Below are positions 43,061 through 54,250 of a stretch of DNA of 64,000 nt, piece by piece. The position numbers were made by a program, and so were the translations under genes. Source of the DNA: Sabellastarte sp. h YS-2021 (taxonomy: Eukaryota; Annelida; Polychaeta; Sabellida; Sabellidae). The stretch is taken from positions 11,694,496-11,758,495 of the forward strand of contig OZ024936.1 in assembly GCA_964017235.1 (NCBI GenBank), written 5' to 3'. The notes beneath the pieces were generated by a model. The model ran no database searches. It saw nothing but the letters and a program-made list of their open reading frames with translations, and was not told the DNA's origin. Numbering within the stretch: position 1 is the first letter of the stretch; each line of letters opens with the position of its first letter.

Positions 43061-44000
43061 ATCTTTGGCTATTTTTAACGCAGAAAAGTTTAGGTTAACG
43101 TACGCTTGACGTCACGTGTTTTGGTTTTTAAATTTTTTTTTTGAAGATAAAAACAAAATAAAAACAAAAACAAGATGCTTCCAACATATCAGTGTAAGTG
43201 TGACTGACACTACAATCGAAAATTGCACCGAAACAACTTATGGTTTCAGGAGAACACTCGAAAAGCAGCGTTTTCACGTCATATTCAATAATTACCGTTA
43301 TGTCGATGTGCCCATTAATGCTGCGTTCGGAAGTAGGTTCTGAGCCCTTGCACACCACGCGTGGGTTGGTACCTACAAGTGGAAAGTTTTGGCCGTTCTT
43401 AACAATTCAACGCCTACTTTATGTGTTTATGTGTGCATGTAAACTAGACCGAGTTGTCTGTCCCAAAATATGCCGTTTTAAAACTGATGGATGGCATTTT
43501 GTGACAGAGTTCCTCGCCACACAAAAAACTTAAATATCTCAAAATTACTGTCACTTTAAAATATCCACTTAAATGTATTAACAGTACAAAGCATTTAGAT
43601 GCAGGAACACAATTTTCTGTGTTTGCAGTAATATAGACACTTTTTCTGCACTTTCTGTTGGTATAAACAATGATGAAATTTTGCAAGTGAAATAAATTTT
43701 GGTAAATATATCCATTAACTATGCAAAAAGTTTATTTCTTTTAATGCGGGGCACATCCTTGATACTCAAGGTAGTAGCCTAGTACATATTTAATGTCAGA
43801 ATGTGTGCCATTTGTTGCCCTTCAGGACGTTTATGTTTTTTGCATACTTATGCCATCTGTCTCTCATCAATACATCCATCTTTTAAATATTGGCTGAGAG
43901 ACAGATTAATCGGTCTAATGTAAACAAACAAATGACAAACAGAAAGAAATAAAAGCAATCACAATGTTTCGCTATCCAGCATGTAAAAGATGTAAATGTC
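43061..44000. other. No gene seen
   Basis: Several short overlapping ORFs (43116-43686) on both strands, none with a motif. A small inverted repeat near 43250-43340 explains the mirror ORFs. Confidence 0.4.
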
Positions 44001-44059
44001 ATTAGTTATACCTTTCCTGAGGTTTATTTACAAAATCCAGAGCATTAAAACATTTGCAA

Positions 44060-44220
44060 TGGTTATGTTCACAGATCCGCATATTTAGCAACACTGCTAT
44101 GTACACGGGATCGCCTCTACATATATGTATATACACAGAAACGCGTTTTGAATGCAAGGTCACGGAATCTATAATTATAAATCTTTTGTTAGCTGGTGAT
44201 TTGAATGGGCGGAAGTAGAA
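44060..44220 (-). repeat. Left arm of local inverted repeat
   Basis: The reverse complement of this stretch resembles 45660-45800: TGTAGAGGCGAT, GTGTACATAGCAGTGTTG, AAGATTTATA and CGTGACCTTGCATTCAAAAC. Related partial copies lie at 44860-44940 and 45110-45240 in direct orientation. Confidence 0.55.
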
Positions 44221-44315
44221 AATGCTCAAAAATAGTGTCCCAACAAGAAGCCACCCAGGAGTAGGTTCTGGTTCTCTAAAGACTGCAAATAGGTCATGTA
44301 TAATATGTATTTGTT

Positions 44316-44400
44316 TATTTGGGGTTTATTTATTTGTTTATTTGGGGTTTAACGTCGCTTTCAACACTGTACAGGTCATATCACGACGGGTAGTAGTTGT
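44316..44400 (-). mobile_element. SINE family 1 tail, minus strand
   Basis: The reverse complement of the SINE 1 tail (GGGGTTTAACGTCGCTTTCA, ACTGTACAGGTCATATCACG, ACGGGTAG). Only the 3' end is present, next to TTTATTTG simple repeats. Confidence 0.65.
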
Positions 44401-44500
44401 AATATGTATAACGCATGTATAATATGTATCATATAACAATATGTCAATATATTATGTTCTATTATAACACATGTATGATGTATAACAAGTGTATAATATA

Positions 44501-44717
44501 GTGGTGGTGGACCAATTCACGCCCGCGTACCAATTCACGCCCACCCCTAAATTAATCCAAAACAATCACAGTTAAACAATAAATTACAAATGTAAATGAT
44601 CCATTTGATGATTATCTATGATGTGGTAAACCTCTTCTCAATGAAAAATAATAAATCTTCAAGAAAATTGAGGGTGGGCCTGAATCGGTACCCGGGCGTG
44701 AATTGGTCCACCACCAC
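44501..44717. mobile_element. TA-flanked MITE with 46-bp TIRs
   Basis: A 217-bp element. Its first and last 46 bp are inverted repeats with few mismatches (GTGGTGGTGGACCAATTCAC on the left, GTGAATTGGTCCACCACCAC on the right), flanked by TA at 44499-44500 and 44718-44719. Probably Tc1/mariner-mobilised. Non-coding. Confidence 0.8.
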
Positions 44718-45047
44718 TACCGATATTGTGTATCATACTTACCAGTATTATGTTCTGTTATAATAAGTGTATAATGTACTCATATAGTGTATCATACTTA
44801 CCAGTTAATTTGTCAACATCCATGCAGTATATTTGTAAAATAAAGGTACTTACAACATTCACAGTACTTCCGTGCATTCAAAACGCCAGCTAACAGAAGA
44901 TTTATAAAATAAAAAGACTTCCGTGACCTTACATTTTTGAAAAAGCCTACCCATCCTAGTTTTTTCCTCAGTTTTCATTTCTTCTTCTCCGTGGTGCCGA
45001 CCCCTGCAATGTCTCTGATTTAACGATTACGATCTCTGATTTTTGGC

Positions 45048-45118
45048 TTTATGCGTCTTAGAGTCTGTCAATAGATAGAGATTAAGCGCTATAAAAGTAC
45101 TATTAGGATTAGAATTAC
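45048..45118 (+). mobile_element. RTE/CR1-like LINE tail
   Basis: GCGTCTTAGAGTCTGTCAAT and AGATTAAGCGCTATAAAAGT followed by ATTAGGATTAGAATTA. The same 3' signature as 5616-5706. Confidence 0.65.
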
Positions 45119-45237
45119 ATTCAAAACGTGATTCCGTGTATATATATGCAGAGGTGATCCCAGCATTCACAGAACTTCCTTGCAGATTTGTAAAATGAAA
45201 TAAAACTACTTCCGTGCATTGAAATCACAGTGCTAAC

Positions 45238-45661
45238 TAGAGCTGAAACGATTATTCGTACTAGTCGATTAGTAGGTTATCACAGCACTAGTCAATGTCA
45301 ATATTATGAAAACGGTTTATTGTTTTCTTGTGTATATCACCACATAGTGGATTATACGCGCTCATTGGAACTATGAGTATCTTGAGTTAAGACCTTAAAA
45401 CGTATCAAATTAAAGCATTTTATATGCATTTTAATTTTAAAATATCAAAATATTACATTATTGGCCAATTTACCAAATAATCTGGTGAATTCTTTGCTTT
45501 TCAGCATCTCGCGATCCGTCATTTTGTTTGTTTACATCCGGAACGCACACGTTTTCAGTATTTCTTATACGTGCTAAACGTCGGAAACAATTAATCGGTT
45601 AGTCAACGCTTAATGCAAGCGACTACCCGGCTACCAAATTTTGCTAATCGTTTCAGCTCTA
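45238..45661. mobile_element. hAT MITE with 8-bp TSD
   Basis: A 424-bp element with perfect TIRs (TAGAGCTGAAACGATTA and its complement TAATCGTTTCAGCTCTA) and an exact 8-bp TSD GTGCTAAC (45230-45237, 45662-45669). Terminal TAGAG and the 8-bp TSD identify hAT. No transposase ORF. Confidence 0.9.
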
Positions 45662-45860
45662 GTGCTAACAGAAGATTTATGAAATAAAAAGACTTCCGTG
45701 ACCTTGCATTCAAAACACAATTCTGTGTAAATATATGTAGAGGCGATTCTGTGTACATAGCAGTGTTGTTAAATACGCGGATCTGTGAATATAACCTCAC
45801 CGTAAAACATTTTACTTGACATGTTTTTATAATGAAAGCACATGTATCCTCCATCTTTGT
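45662..45860 (+). repeat. Right arm of local inverted repeat
   Basis: Direct continuation of the repeat into which the hAT MITE inserted. Inverted relative to 44060-44220. Confidence 0.5.
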
Positions 45861-46028
45861 TGTCTTTAGAGCTGAAGGTTACAAATTGGAAAGTTTCTGG
45901 AGGCACCCAACTCAGGAGTGGTAAAGACGACCCGTGACATCGTTCTTGACAAATTTGCATGCCGTGAACTCATGTTTACGGCCAGTAAGAACACTGCATA
46001 AGTCGGATCGGTCGGCCTTGACAGCTTA

Positions 46029-46304
46029 AGTGTACGTACACATGTATGCGGCTTACGACATCTGATGGCTGATTCGCGACAGCAATTTTTTCCCTTCTCA
46101 TTTATCTTTGCTTGTTTACATGTGTCGCGACTCCGATTTGCGACGCCTAATTTGCGACAGCATTTGTTCTGCTCTGGTAGGGAAAAAATTGTATGACGAG
46201 TGAATTTAGATGTATGTTTACAAAATATTGAAAAGTCAGGGAAAAATTCGCCGTCGCAAATCGGCCGTCGGATGTCGTAAGCTACATACATGTGTACGTA
46301 CACT
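46029..46304. mobile_element. TA-flanked MITE with GTACGTAC termini
   Basis: 276 bp. TIRs of about 40 bp (AGTGTACGTACACATGTATG ... GCTTACGACATC) flanked by TA at 46027-46028 and 46305-46306. The TIR itself contains the palindrome GTGTACGTACAC. A stop-free stretch across it on the minus strand is not a gene. Confidence 0.8.
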
Positions 46305-46682
46305 TAGTATGGCACATGGCAAACTTCATTTGAAATTACAAGTAAACAAACACCCTTTTCTTGAAAATGTTCTGCAAAATTAGCGCTACAATATGTTCCA
46401 TCCAGGTCATTTTATTTTCAACCAATATAAAACCCTCTACAAAGTTTTATTCAATAGAAACAATAAATTGATCATCGTGTAACAAATCTTTCATCAAGTA
46501 GATCTCAATGAAAGTGGTTGTGATTAGAAGTGGATTCCCTCCCACTGGAAATCTGATTATTGTATTGGTACATGATGACAGTAGCACACTGTAATTCTGA
46601 GAATTGTATGGGTGCATAATAACATATTGTTATAGCACCACAGCCACAATCGTATGCTTGTTACTGGCAGTGATTATTTCTC

Positions 46683-46928
46683 GCGGGGCGTACAAGAACC
46701 AGAACTTACAACTGGAAATGGCTTTCGCAAGATACTAAAAAGTATGTAAACATGACTTTTGCTCAATATAAGGTAAAAATGTGGCATAGTTAACAAAATA
46801 TGTATATTTTTGGTCGTTTTGATGAAGTATGAGCCATTAGAAAGCCTAAAGTAATGACGTTTTCAAAAACCGTTTTTTCTACCAAAACAAAATGAAATAC
46901 CGCATACCTGACAATGTTAACAACACTA
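46683..46928. mobile_element. Diverged copy of the hAT MITE at 49978
   Basis: Shares blocks in order with 49978-50355 (GCGTACA, AAAATGTGGCAT for AAAATGTAAGT, CATTAGAAAGCCTAA for CAGTAGAAAGCCTAA, ATGACGTTTTCAA, CTACC..AAC.AAA.GAAAT.C). It ends AACAACACTA. The left boundary is uncertain. Confidence 0.5.
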
Positions 46929-47441
46929 AAGTAAGGTGTGTTATTTATGTTTTATTAACTAAAAAACGTAACCAGTTCTATAGGTTGTTATATATACACG
47001 AGCACTCGACCCTGAGAATTGGGATCAAATTTTCGTGAAATTCGCCTCGCTCGTCGAGTGTCGACTGCTCGGTCACACCCCCAAAGTAATGGTCGTGAGT
47101 TTAAGGTATTTCAACTTCAAGCAGTCTCACTATATATAAAATGTTGTGTAAAGATGCTATAAAGAGGGTCAATGAGATGTTCGATCTAGGGAAAAAAATC
47201 CAGGTCTGAATCCATGTATAATCCATTTATAACCCACCTATATTGCTCCATGCCATATCTTCATTTTCACATCCTCAATTTCTGCTGACAACTAAATGAA
47301 CAAAATGTGAAACATAACGTAAATCAATGAAATACTTGGATAAACCTTACTATTCTGTCAGATTTCTTTAATTGATATTAGTTTTTCACTTAATTTTCCT
47401 TATTTTTACAGATATTTAACATTATTTTTCATAACGTTTTG
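46929..47441. other. No gene seen
   Basis: AT-rich DNA with a short palindromic patch (CACTCGAC ... GTCGAGTG, 46998-47062). Confidence 0.4.
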
Positions 47442-48139
47442 TTTACATCCAGTGTTCGAAACTGCGCGGGCCCGGTGGCCAGCAACTACGAAGTTCTGCT
47501 CCGGGCCATCTTTTTTCGCAAATGCGTAGCCCGGCTGGCCATTAACTCGAGCGAGAACGTGTGGAGTCAAAACAAAACTTTAATGCTCTGATTCCTGATT
47601 AAATGCGAAGAAAAAAATTGTATGACAACCAGTCGAAATACTCGAAACGTTTTAAAATCGAGAGAACATTGCTGAATTTCTGCTTTCCGATGGTGACGTT
47701 TCGAATGCAAACACTCCAGTACGTGGGACGTCTTTGTTTTTAAAGCTTGGGAATAAGATTTTTATGTCAGCTGACATTATGTTGTCACTCTGCAGCGTCC
47801 GTGAACGCATCCGCGTGAACAACTTCTCCAAAACTACAAGGCATAGAGGCATGCTGTTTTTTTTTTTTAAAAGATACCTTATCTATCGAGGATGAAAAAT
47901 TATTCAAGGCATGCAAATCTGTCTGTTTCATAGAGACATTACAAGGGAGGTACCCCCACCAAAAGTGTGAAAATTTCAACACTTTATCACAATTTTCTCA
48001 ATGACTATTGCAGGGATTTTTCTCATACCTTGCATATATGTACTAGGCCAGAGGTAGATTCTCTTGTGTGAGTATGAGACCTGGATCTTTCTTAATTTTT
48101 TTTAAATAAGTTTTTTTATTAATTTTTAATGCATTAAAA

Positions 48140-50700
48140 TTCATGAAATCATGCACTAAATCACTTATAACTTGAAAAGTGTTGCATTTAGAGCATTTTG
48201 TTAAAATATGTTATTCAGCTACTTTTTCCATAGCTACAACATGGTGAGTAACTTGGGTGTCTGTCTCAATAGCTAAGTGAGTAATAGCTAATTTTGGGCT
48301 TTTCAGTAACTTCCATCATGAGTAAAATCACTTGTAAGTTGAAAACTATTGCATTTAGAGAATTTCGTATATGTTATTCAGCTACTTTTGGGTCAGCTAT
48401 AACATAGTAAAATTTCAGACCTGTAGCTCATGGCATAGCTGAGTAATAGCTACTTTTAGGTTATCACTGTTGAGTAAATCACTTATAACTTGAAAACTAT
48501 TGCATTTAGAGTATTTTGTTTCAATATGTTATTCAAATATTTTCGGGTCAGCTATAACACAGTGAAGTTCCAGACCTGTGGCTCATTGCATAGCTGAGTA
48601 ATAGCTACTTTGAGGTTCTCACTGTTCAGTAAATCAGTTGTAATTGGAAAACTATTGCATTTACAGAAATTTGTGTAAATATGTTATTCAGCTACTTTTG
48701 GGTCAGCTATAACATAGTAAAGTTGCAGACCTGTAGCTTATTTCACAGCTGAGCAATAGCTATTTTTAGGTTCTCGCTGTTGAGTAAATCAGTTGTAACT
48801 TGAAAACCATTGCATTTAGAGTATTTTCTGTAAATATGTTGTTCACGTACTTTTGGGTCAGCTTTAACATTGTAAAGTTGCAGACCTGTAGCTTATTTCA
48901 CAGCTGAGCAATAGCTATTTTTAGGTTTTCACTGTTGAGTAAATCAGTTGTAACTTGAAAACTATTGCATTTAGAGAATTTTGTTTGAATATCTTATTCA
49001 TTTACTTTTGAATTAGCTATAACATAGTAAAATTGCAGATGTGTATCTCATGGCATAGCTGAGTAATAGCTATTCTCAGGTCTTCACTGTTGAGTAAATC
49101 AGTTTCAACTTGAAAAATATTGCACTTAGAGTATTTTCTTTAAATGTGTTATTCACCTACTTTTGAGTTAGCTATAACATAGTGAAATTGCAGACCTGTA
49201 GGTCATGGCATAGCTGAGCAATAGCTACTTTCAGGTTCTTACTGTTGAGTAAATCACTTGTAACTTGAAAACTATTGCATTCAGAGTATTTTCTTTAAAT
49301 ACATTGTTCACCTACTTTTGGGTCAGCTAGAGCATGGTAAAGTTGCAGACCTGTAGGTCATTCCATAGCTGAGCAATAGCTACTTTGAGGTTTTCTCTGT
49401 TGATTTAATCTATTGCATTTAAACTATTGCAGTTAGATTATTTTGTTTTAATATGTTATTCATCTACTTTTGAATTAGCTATAAAAAACATTGTGAAATT
49501 GCAGATTTGTAGCTCATGGCATAGCTGAGTAATAGCTACTTTCAGGTTCTCACTGTTGAGAGAATCAATTGCAACTTGCAACTTGAAAAGTATTGTATGT
49601 AGAGTATTTTGTTTAAATAATATGTTCAATTAATTTTGGGTCAGCTATAACATAGTGAAATTGTAGACCTGTATGTCATGGCATAGCTGAGCAATAGCTA
49701 CTTTGAGGTTTTCTCTGTTGAGTTAATCAGTTGTAACTTGGAAACTTGCATTTAGAGAATTTTCTTTTAATATGTTATTCACATACTTTTGAATTAGCTA
49801 TAACATAGTAAAATTGTAAGTATTTTCCATAAATATGTTGCTCACCTACTTTGGGGTCAGCTTTAACATAGTAGATTTGCAGACCTGTATGTCATGGCAT
49901 AGCTGAGCAATAGCTACTTTCAAGTTTTCTCACTGTTGAGTAAATCAGATGTAACTTGAAAACTATTGCATTTAGAGTAGTGGTCGGACCGGTTGTGAAA
50001 ATAAAAACCGGTTTTCGGGGCTTCGAAATCGAACGAAATCCGGGATTTTGAAAGTGTACAGATATATGGTAAAAAGTTTTACGCGAGCGTACATGAGCGT
50101 ACATTCTCAATAGGAAATATGGATTCGCGAGACATTTTGAAGTTTGTAAACTTCATTTACCATGAATATAAAGCGAAAATGTAAGTTTTTCCTCAAAAGT
50201 ATATGCTCTTTATTGTTTTGACGAAATATTAACCAGTAGAAAGCCTAATATGATGACGTTTTCAATAACTGGTACTTAAATATTCTTTGCGGATTTCGTC
50301 ATTTCTACCTAAACGAAACGAAATGCGGCACACCGGTTTACCGTTCACACCACTAATTTAGAGTAATCTGTTTAAATATGTTGTTCCCATACTTATGGGT
50401 CAGCTATAACAGTGAAATTGTAGACCTGTAGCTCATGGCATAGCTGAGCAATAGCTACTTTAAGATTTTCACTGTTCAGTTAATCAGTTGTAAGTTGAAA
50501 ACTATTTCATTTACAGTATTTTGTTTAAATAAGTTATTAACCTACTTTTGGGTCAGCTGAAAATAGTATAATTACAGAACTGTAGCTCCTTGCATAGCTG
50601 AGTAATAGCTACTTTGAGGTTCTCACTGTTGAGTAAATCAGTTGTAACTCGAAAACTATTGCATTTGCAATATTTTCTTTAAATAAGTTTTTAACTTACT
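48140..50700. repeat. 155-bp tandem satellite within the hAT-like unit
   Basis: The landmark GAGTAATAGCTA or GAGCAATAGCTA occurs at 48279, 48441, 48596, 48751, 48905, 49061, 49215, 49371, 49526, 49688, 49904, 50446 and about 50598. Spacing is 154-162 bp except for one expanded unit and the one holding the MITE. Other conserved words are CTGTTGAGTAAATCA, AAAACTATTGCATTTAGAG and GGGTCAGCTATAACATAG. A diverged but clearly homologous array lies at 52650-53670. Confidence 0.88.
49978..50355. mobile_element. hAT MITE inserted in the satellite
   Basis: 378 bp, flanked by ATTTAGAG (49970-49977 and 50356-50363), which is part of the satellite unit, so the duplication is a true 8-bp TSD. The ends are TAGTGGT and ACCACTA. 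After removal the satellite period returns to about 156 bp. Younger than the array. Confidence 0.85.
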
Positions 50701-51000
50701 TTTTACACCTTAACAGTTACCTTCTTACTTTCCTTCTGAATACCATCTCCAGGGCACAACTTTTGTGTCCTTTTCTTCTGTCACTTCTACTCTGAAACTT
50801 AAAACACACAGTCAGCTGACACAGAGCCCGTTCACGGGCACTGATTGCTTGTTATCAATATGTGAAAAAATATAATACAGAAAATAAAAAGGTTTAAATT
50901 ATAATTTTATTGCGCTATATAAATTTTATACTGGCCATGAAAAGTGAAAAGTTAATGGCCCTTCTGGCCATCTGGCTTTCGTTCATACACTGTTTACATC

Positions 51001-51498
51001 GTCCGCCATATTTGTTTTCTCTGATACTTCCACTGGGTGACAACTAAAACACGGTTACCCGAATTCGGATCGGTTCTTTCAAAGTGAATACCTGGTGTCG
51101 TTTTTCTAACAGAATCACAGCCTTAATTTCGACCCACTTGCAAATTCTGCACAAATCATCCTTATCAATGTCAGTGGTGGATTGTCACCCACAGAAACAA
51201 ATTCTTGGTTCAGTTACTTCATTGAAACGAAAATTCCTGTGTTTCATATATGTTACTGCACTACATGACCGTTTTCATACATATTCTCAAAATATTTTAT
51301 TTCTATACATAAAAATGCATCAAATTAATAACACACAATTTCACAAAAAAACAAGGTGCGGCATCACAGTAAGTGTCACCAAAAGTAGTTTAATTTTAAG
51401 GTGTTGCAGTAACTTTCTACAAGAAAATAAAGCTGTAAAATTACCCTGGATATTTGTAAATTTACCATGTTTAAATTTCAATTTAGCAACATTTATAT
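51001..51498. other. No gene seen
   Basis: The ORF starting at 51084 continues through the downstream SINE and has no motif. No other feature supported. Confidence 0.4.
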
Positions 51499-51510
51499 TC
51501 CTGATCAAGA

Positions 51511-51722
51511 AAGGGGGCTCGCCTTCAACCTCAGAGGTCGCCAGTTTGAATTTTGGCCCGGGTGCTTCATGTTGGAAAGTTGGTAGTGACTTGTCGATAC
51601 CGGACAGTTTACAGTGCAGAAACTTGACCAAGTAGTATGCACTGGTTCCTCTACCCGTAAACTACCTGTCGCAATATGACCCTGGCCATTGAATGCAACA
51701 TAAAACAAAAAATAAATTTAAA
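51511..51722 (+). mobile_element. tRNA-derived SINE, family 3
   Basis: 212 bp bounded by the 12-bp TSD TCCTGATCAAGA (51499-51510 and 51723-51734). The head is a degraded tRNA-like sequence. The body is GTTGGAAAGTTGGTAGTGAC, GACAGTTTACAGTGCAG and TAGTATGCACTGGTTCCTCT, and the tail is CAATATGACCCTGGCCATTG. It shares the body with family 1 and the tail with families 1 and 2. Confidence 0.8.
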
Positions 51723-52004
51723 TCCTGATCAAGATGTATTTTATTAAGATATTTACAGAAATTCCCAACAAACAAGGCACCAGTTGACCTTGATTTTGAA
51801 AGTAAAAAACTTTATTACTGTTAAATTGACAACATTGATTGGAATTTGGCGGTGACAAGTGCAACTTTTTCGGGTCGATTCGTCATAGATGAAATTTTCA
51901 GCTCGACATCGAGCCCTCGTGATGTTTAGCATACACCTTGACAGGAAACAACATCCAATATGACGGCTCCCGTAAACAAAAAAAAATATATACTTTTTAA
52001 GATA

Positions 52005-52331
52005 AAAACCTTGTTTATTTGCCTTCTGGGACTGAAATCGTACCTCTCTTCCACTACCTCAGAGCAAGTCTCTAAAATGGGAGGGGGGGGGGGGGGGGGG
52101 GGGGGGAATGTTGGTATAGCACCAGTTACCGGGTACTGGTATCCGATCATGGGCCTACCGGTTTCCTGACTAAGTCAACCTAGGCCAGAGGAAATTTTTT
52201 TATCATGTATCAGTTCACTTAAGTCTCTAGTAACTTACCTGCCGACCAAGTGGTAGTTATTCAGCAATTGTCCATTGGATAGGATGTATTAAAGCAATAA
52301 AATTTTCAATTTAATAATTAAACTCAATTAT
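52005..52331 (+). mobile_element. DIRS-C family fragment, 3' region up to the internal complementary region
   Basis: Matches 60865-61190 of the complete DIRS-C: TTCTGGGACTGAA, ACCTCAGAGCA, a poly(G) tract, GTTGGTATAGC, AGTAACTTACC.GCCGAC, GTAGTTATTCAGCAA, then TTGTCCATTGGATAGGATGT. The sequence breaks inside the internal complementary region at about 52331 and resumes at 54025 after a Helentron-like insert. No coding part remains. Confidence 0.75.
52083..52106 (+). repeat. Poly(G) tract in DIRS-C family fragment
   Basis: Twenty-four consecutive G bases at the position equivalent to the 18-G tract at 60919-60936 in the complete copy. Confidence 0.9.
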
Positions 52332-54024
52332 TATCTCCCGCCGGCCGATAGGCCTGGTACGGGAGATTATAAAATGCCCTGTGTCCGTGCGTGCGTGCGT
52401 TCATCACGTTTTTACAAAAGCCTTTCTATCTCTTAAAATATTATAGCTAGAGCTTCCAAATTTGCAGGATAAATTCATCATTGGAAAAACTTGCCTGGGA
52501 ATCTTTTTTGGCTGATTCTGAAAAACAAGATGGCCGCCACGGGTGTTAACAAGATGGCTGCCATGGTTTTTTTTTCAGGTGTTCTGCCATGGGGTTTTTT
52601 TTGTTGATTTAGATGGCTGCCATAAGTGTGTAGTTGCAAATTTATACAGCCTAAAAATAGCCTGCTTGGTATTTTTCAGACCTAGGTCCATAGCTAAGTG
52701 AGTAATAGCAATGGTGGCTACTTTCAGTAAAGTGCTCATAACTCCAAAACGACTGCATTTAGAGCATTTCTGTAAGATATGTTGTTCAGCTACTTTCTCC
52801 ATGCCTACAAGATGGTACCATTTTTAGGGGTCTATCTTGATAGCTAAGTGAGTAATAGCTATTTTCTGTTTTTAACAATGACCAAAATGAGTAAGTTGCT
52901 TTTATCTTTGTAACTGTTACTTACAATATTGGTCTCAAATATGTTGTTGAACAACTCCTTCATGTACTATATCATGGTGAGGTTTCCAAGGTGTAGCACC
53001 ATAGCTAGTTGAGTAATAGCTACACTAAGTTTAACATTTGACCATTCAGCAAGTCACTTATAACTCAAAAACTATTGAATATAGAGGATTTTTGTCAAAT
53101 ATGTTGTTTATCCACTTTTTGATGTACTGTGTCGTGGTGAATTTTCAGAGCTGTAAGTCCATAGCTAACTGAGTAATAGCTACTTTTAAATTTCTTAATT
53201 TCAACATTGAATAAATCACTTATACCTCAAAAACTATTGAATTTAGGGAATTATTGTCAAATATGTTAATCGGTTACTTTTTAATGTTCTGTGTCGTGGA
53301 AAAGTCTCAGAGCTGTATTTCCATAGCTAACTGAGTAATGGCTACTTTGAATTTAACAATGAGTAAATCACTTATAACTCCAAAACTATTAAATTTAGAT
53401 AATTATTGTCAAATATGTTGTCCACTTACTATTTGATGTACTGTGTCATGGGAAATTTTCACAGCTGTATCTCCATAGCTACCTGAGTAATAGCTACTTT
53501 GAGGGTTTCCATTGAGCAAAACTGTTGAATTTAGAGAATTTTTTTCAAATATCTTCTTCACCTACTTTTTGATGTACTGTGAAATGGCAAATTTTGAGAG
53601 CTGTAGGTCCATAGCTAACTGAGTAATAGCTACTTTAATGGTTCTCCATTGAGTAAATCACTCAAATAAAAAAGTCTTAATATCTCGAAAACTGTAAGAG
53701 ATAGAGCGATTTTGAGTGAATTTTTTACCCACAGGGTAGTACATGAGTATACTATGCGGAAGGGAAAAAAATTCAATTTTTGCCACTTTTGGCGGCTATC
53801 TTGGATTTTTAGCAGAAAATAAACATTGAAAATATCTTCAAAATGGTAACAGACAGAGCGATTTCGAACGAATTTTTGAACCACGGGGTAGTACTACAGT
53901 ATTCTGTGCCTAGGGGAAAAATGTCATCTTGGATTTTAGCGGAAAATGAAAAATTGTGAATATCTCGGAAAAGGTATTTCCTCCCCTTTAATGCTCGGCG
54001 GGAGATACCGCGGCAGTGGTCTTG
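52332..54024. mobile_element. Helentron-like non-autonomous element with central tandem cores
   Basis: A 1.69-kb insert. The left end TATCTCCCGCCG is complemented by CGGCGGGAGATA at 53997-54008, which is not terminal: it is followed by a short hairpin (ACCGC, loop GGCA, GTGGT) and TCTTG. This asymmetric-TIR-plus-3'-hairpin layout is described for Helentron/Helitron2-derived elements (HINEs), which insert between T residues. The insertion is in a TT-rich site of the DIRS-C fragment, with either no TSD or TTAT. The interior has a head (ATTATAAAATGCCC, GTGCGTGCGTGCG), about seven units of a core satellite, and three shorter ATATCTCGAAAA units. No Rep/helicase ORF. Pearl elements of bivalves have a similar plan. 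Confidence 0.6.
52650..53670. repeat. Core satellite of the Helentron-like element
   Basis: Landmarks TGAGTAATAGC or TGAGTAATGGC near 52702, 52848, 53010, 53171, 53331, 53484 and 53620 (spacing about 136-162 bp). Shared words with the array at 48140-50700 are CATAGCTAA.TGAGTAATAGC, AAAACTATTG.ATTTAGAG and AAATATGTTGTTCA, establishing homology. Confidence 0.8.
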
Positions 54025-54250
54025 TTATAAGTTGATACCCTATCCAATGGACATGCAAGGCTTTCCTAACCGAATCCCCCTATCAGCTTACTAGTGGTCT
54101 AAATATGTTTAGGCAACAAAAATATGACTTGACATCACACTGTCCAGACAGGAAGGAAGTACGATGTGCTATCTTGTGAATGCACACTACTCGACCGATC
54201 CTGCCTGTGGTAAACTTAGAATGTCTTTTTCTTGCATTTTTTCCTGTAGT
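54025..54250 (-). mobile_element. DIRS-C family fragment, right ITR side
   Basis: Resumes the fragment broken at 52331: AAGTTGATACCCTATCCAAT, CTATCAGCTTACTAG.GGTCTAA, GTCCAGACAGGAAGGAAGTA. It parallels 61202-61390 of the complete DIRS-C. Similarity fades after about 54240, before the terminus. Confidence 0.7.

Larger units (their letters stand above)
47450..50992. mobile_element. Non-autonomous hAT-like element carrying a satellite array
   Basis: A 3.54-kb unit flanked by the exact 8-bp duplication TTTACATC (47442-47449 and 50993-51000). The left terminus is CAGTGTTCGAAAC and the right terminus ends TTCATACACTG, a short imperfect TIR of the CAGTGTT..GAA type found in hAT elements. Subterminal GC-rich segments (CCCGGTGGCCAGCAACTACG on the left, CCCTTCTGGCCATC on the right) share GGCCA motifs. 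The interior has no transposase ORF. It is dominated by a 155-bp satellite (about 48140-50700), and a separate hAT MITE is inserted in it. Confidence 0.65.

Noticed and set aside
45866..46303. 145-codon minus-strand ORF
   Set aside because: It lies across a MITE with defined TIRs and has no family motif.
51084..51635. 183-codon ORF
   Set aside because: It reads through a SINE with its own TSD; the upstream half shows no motif.
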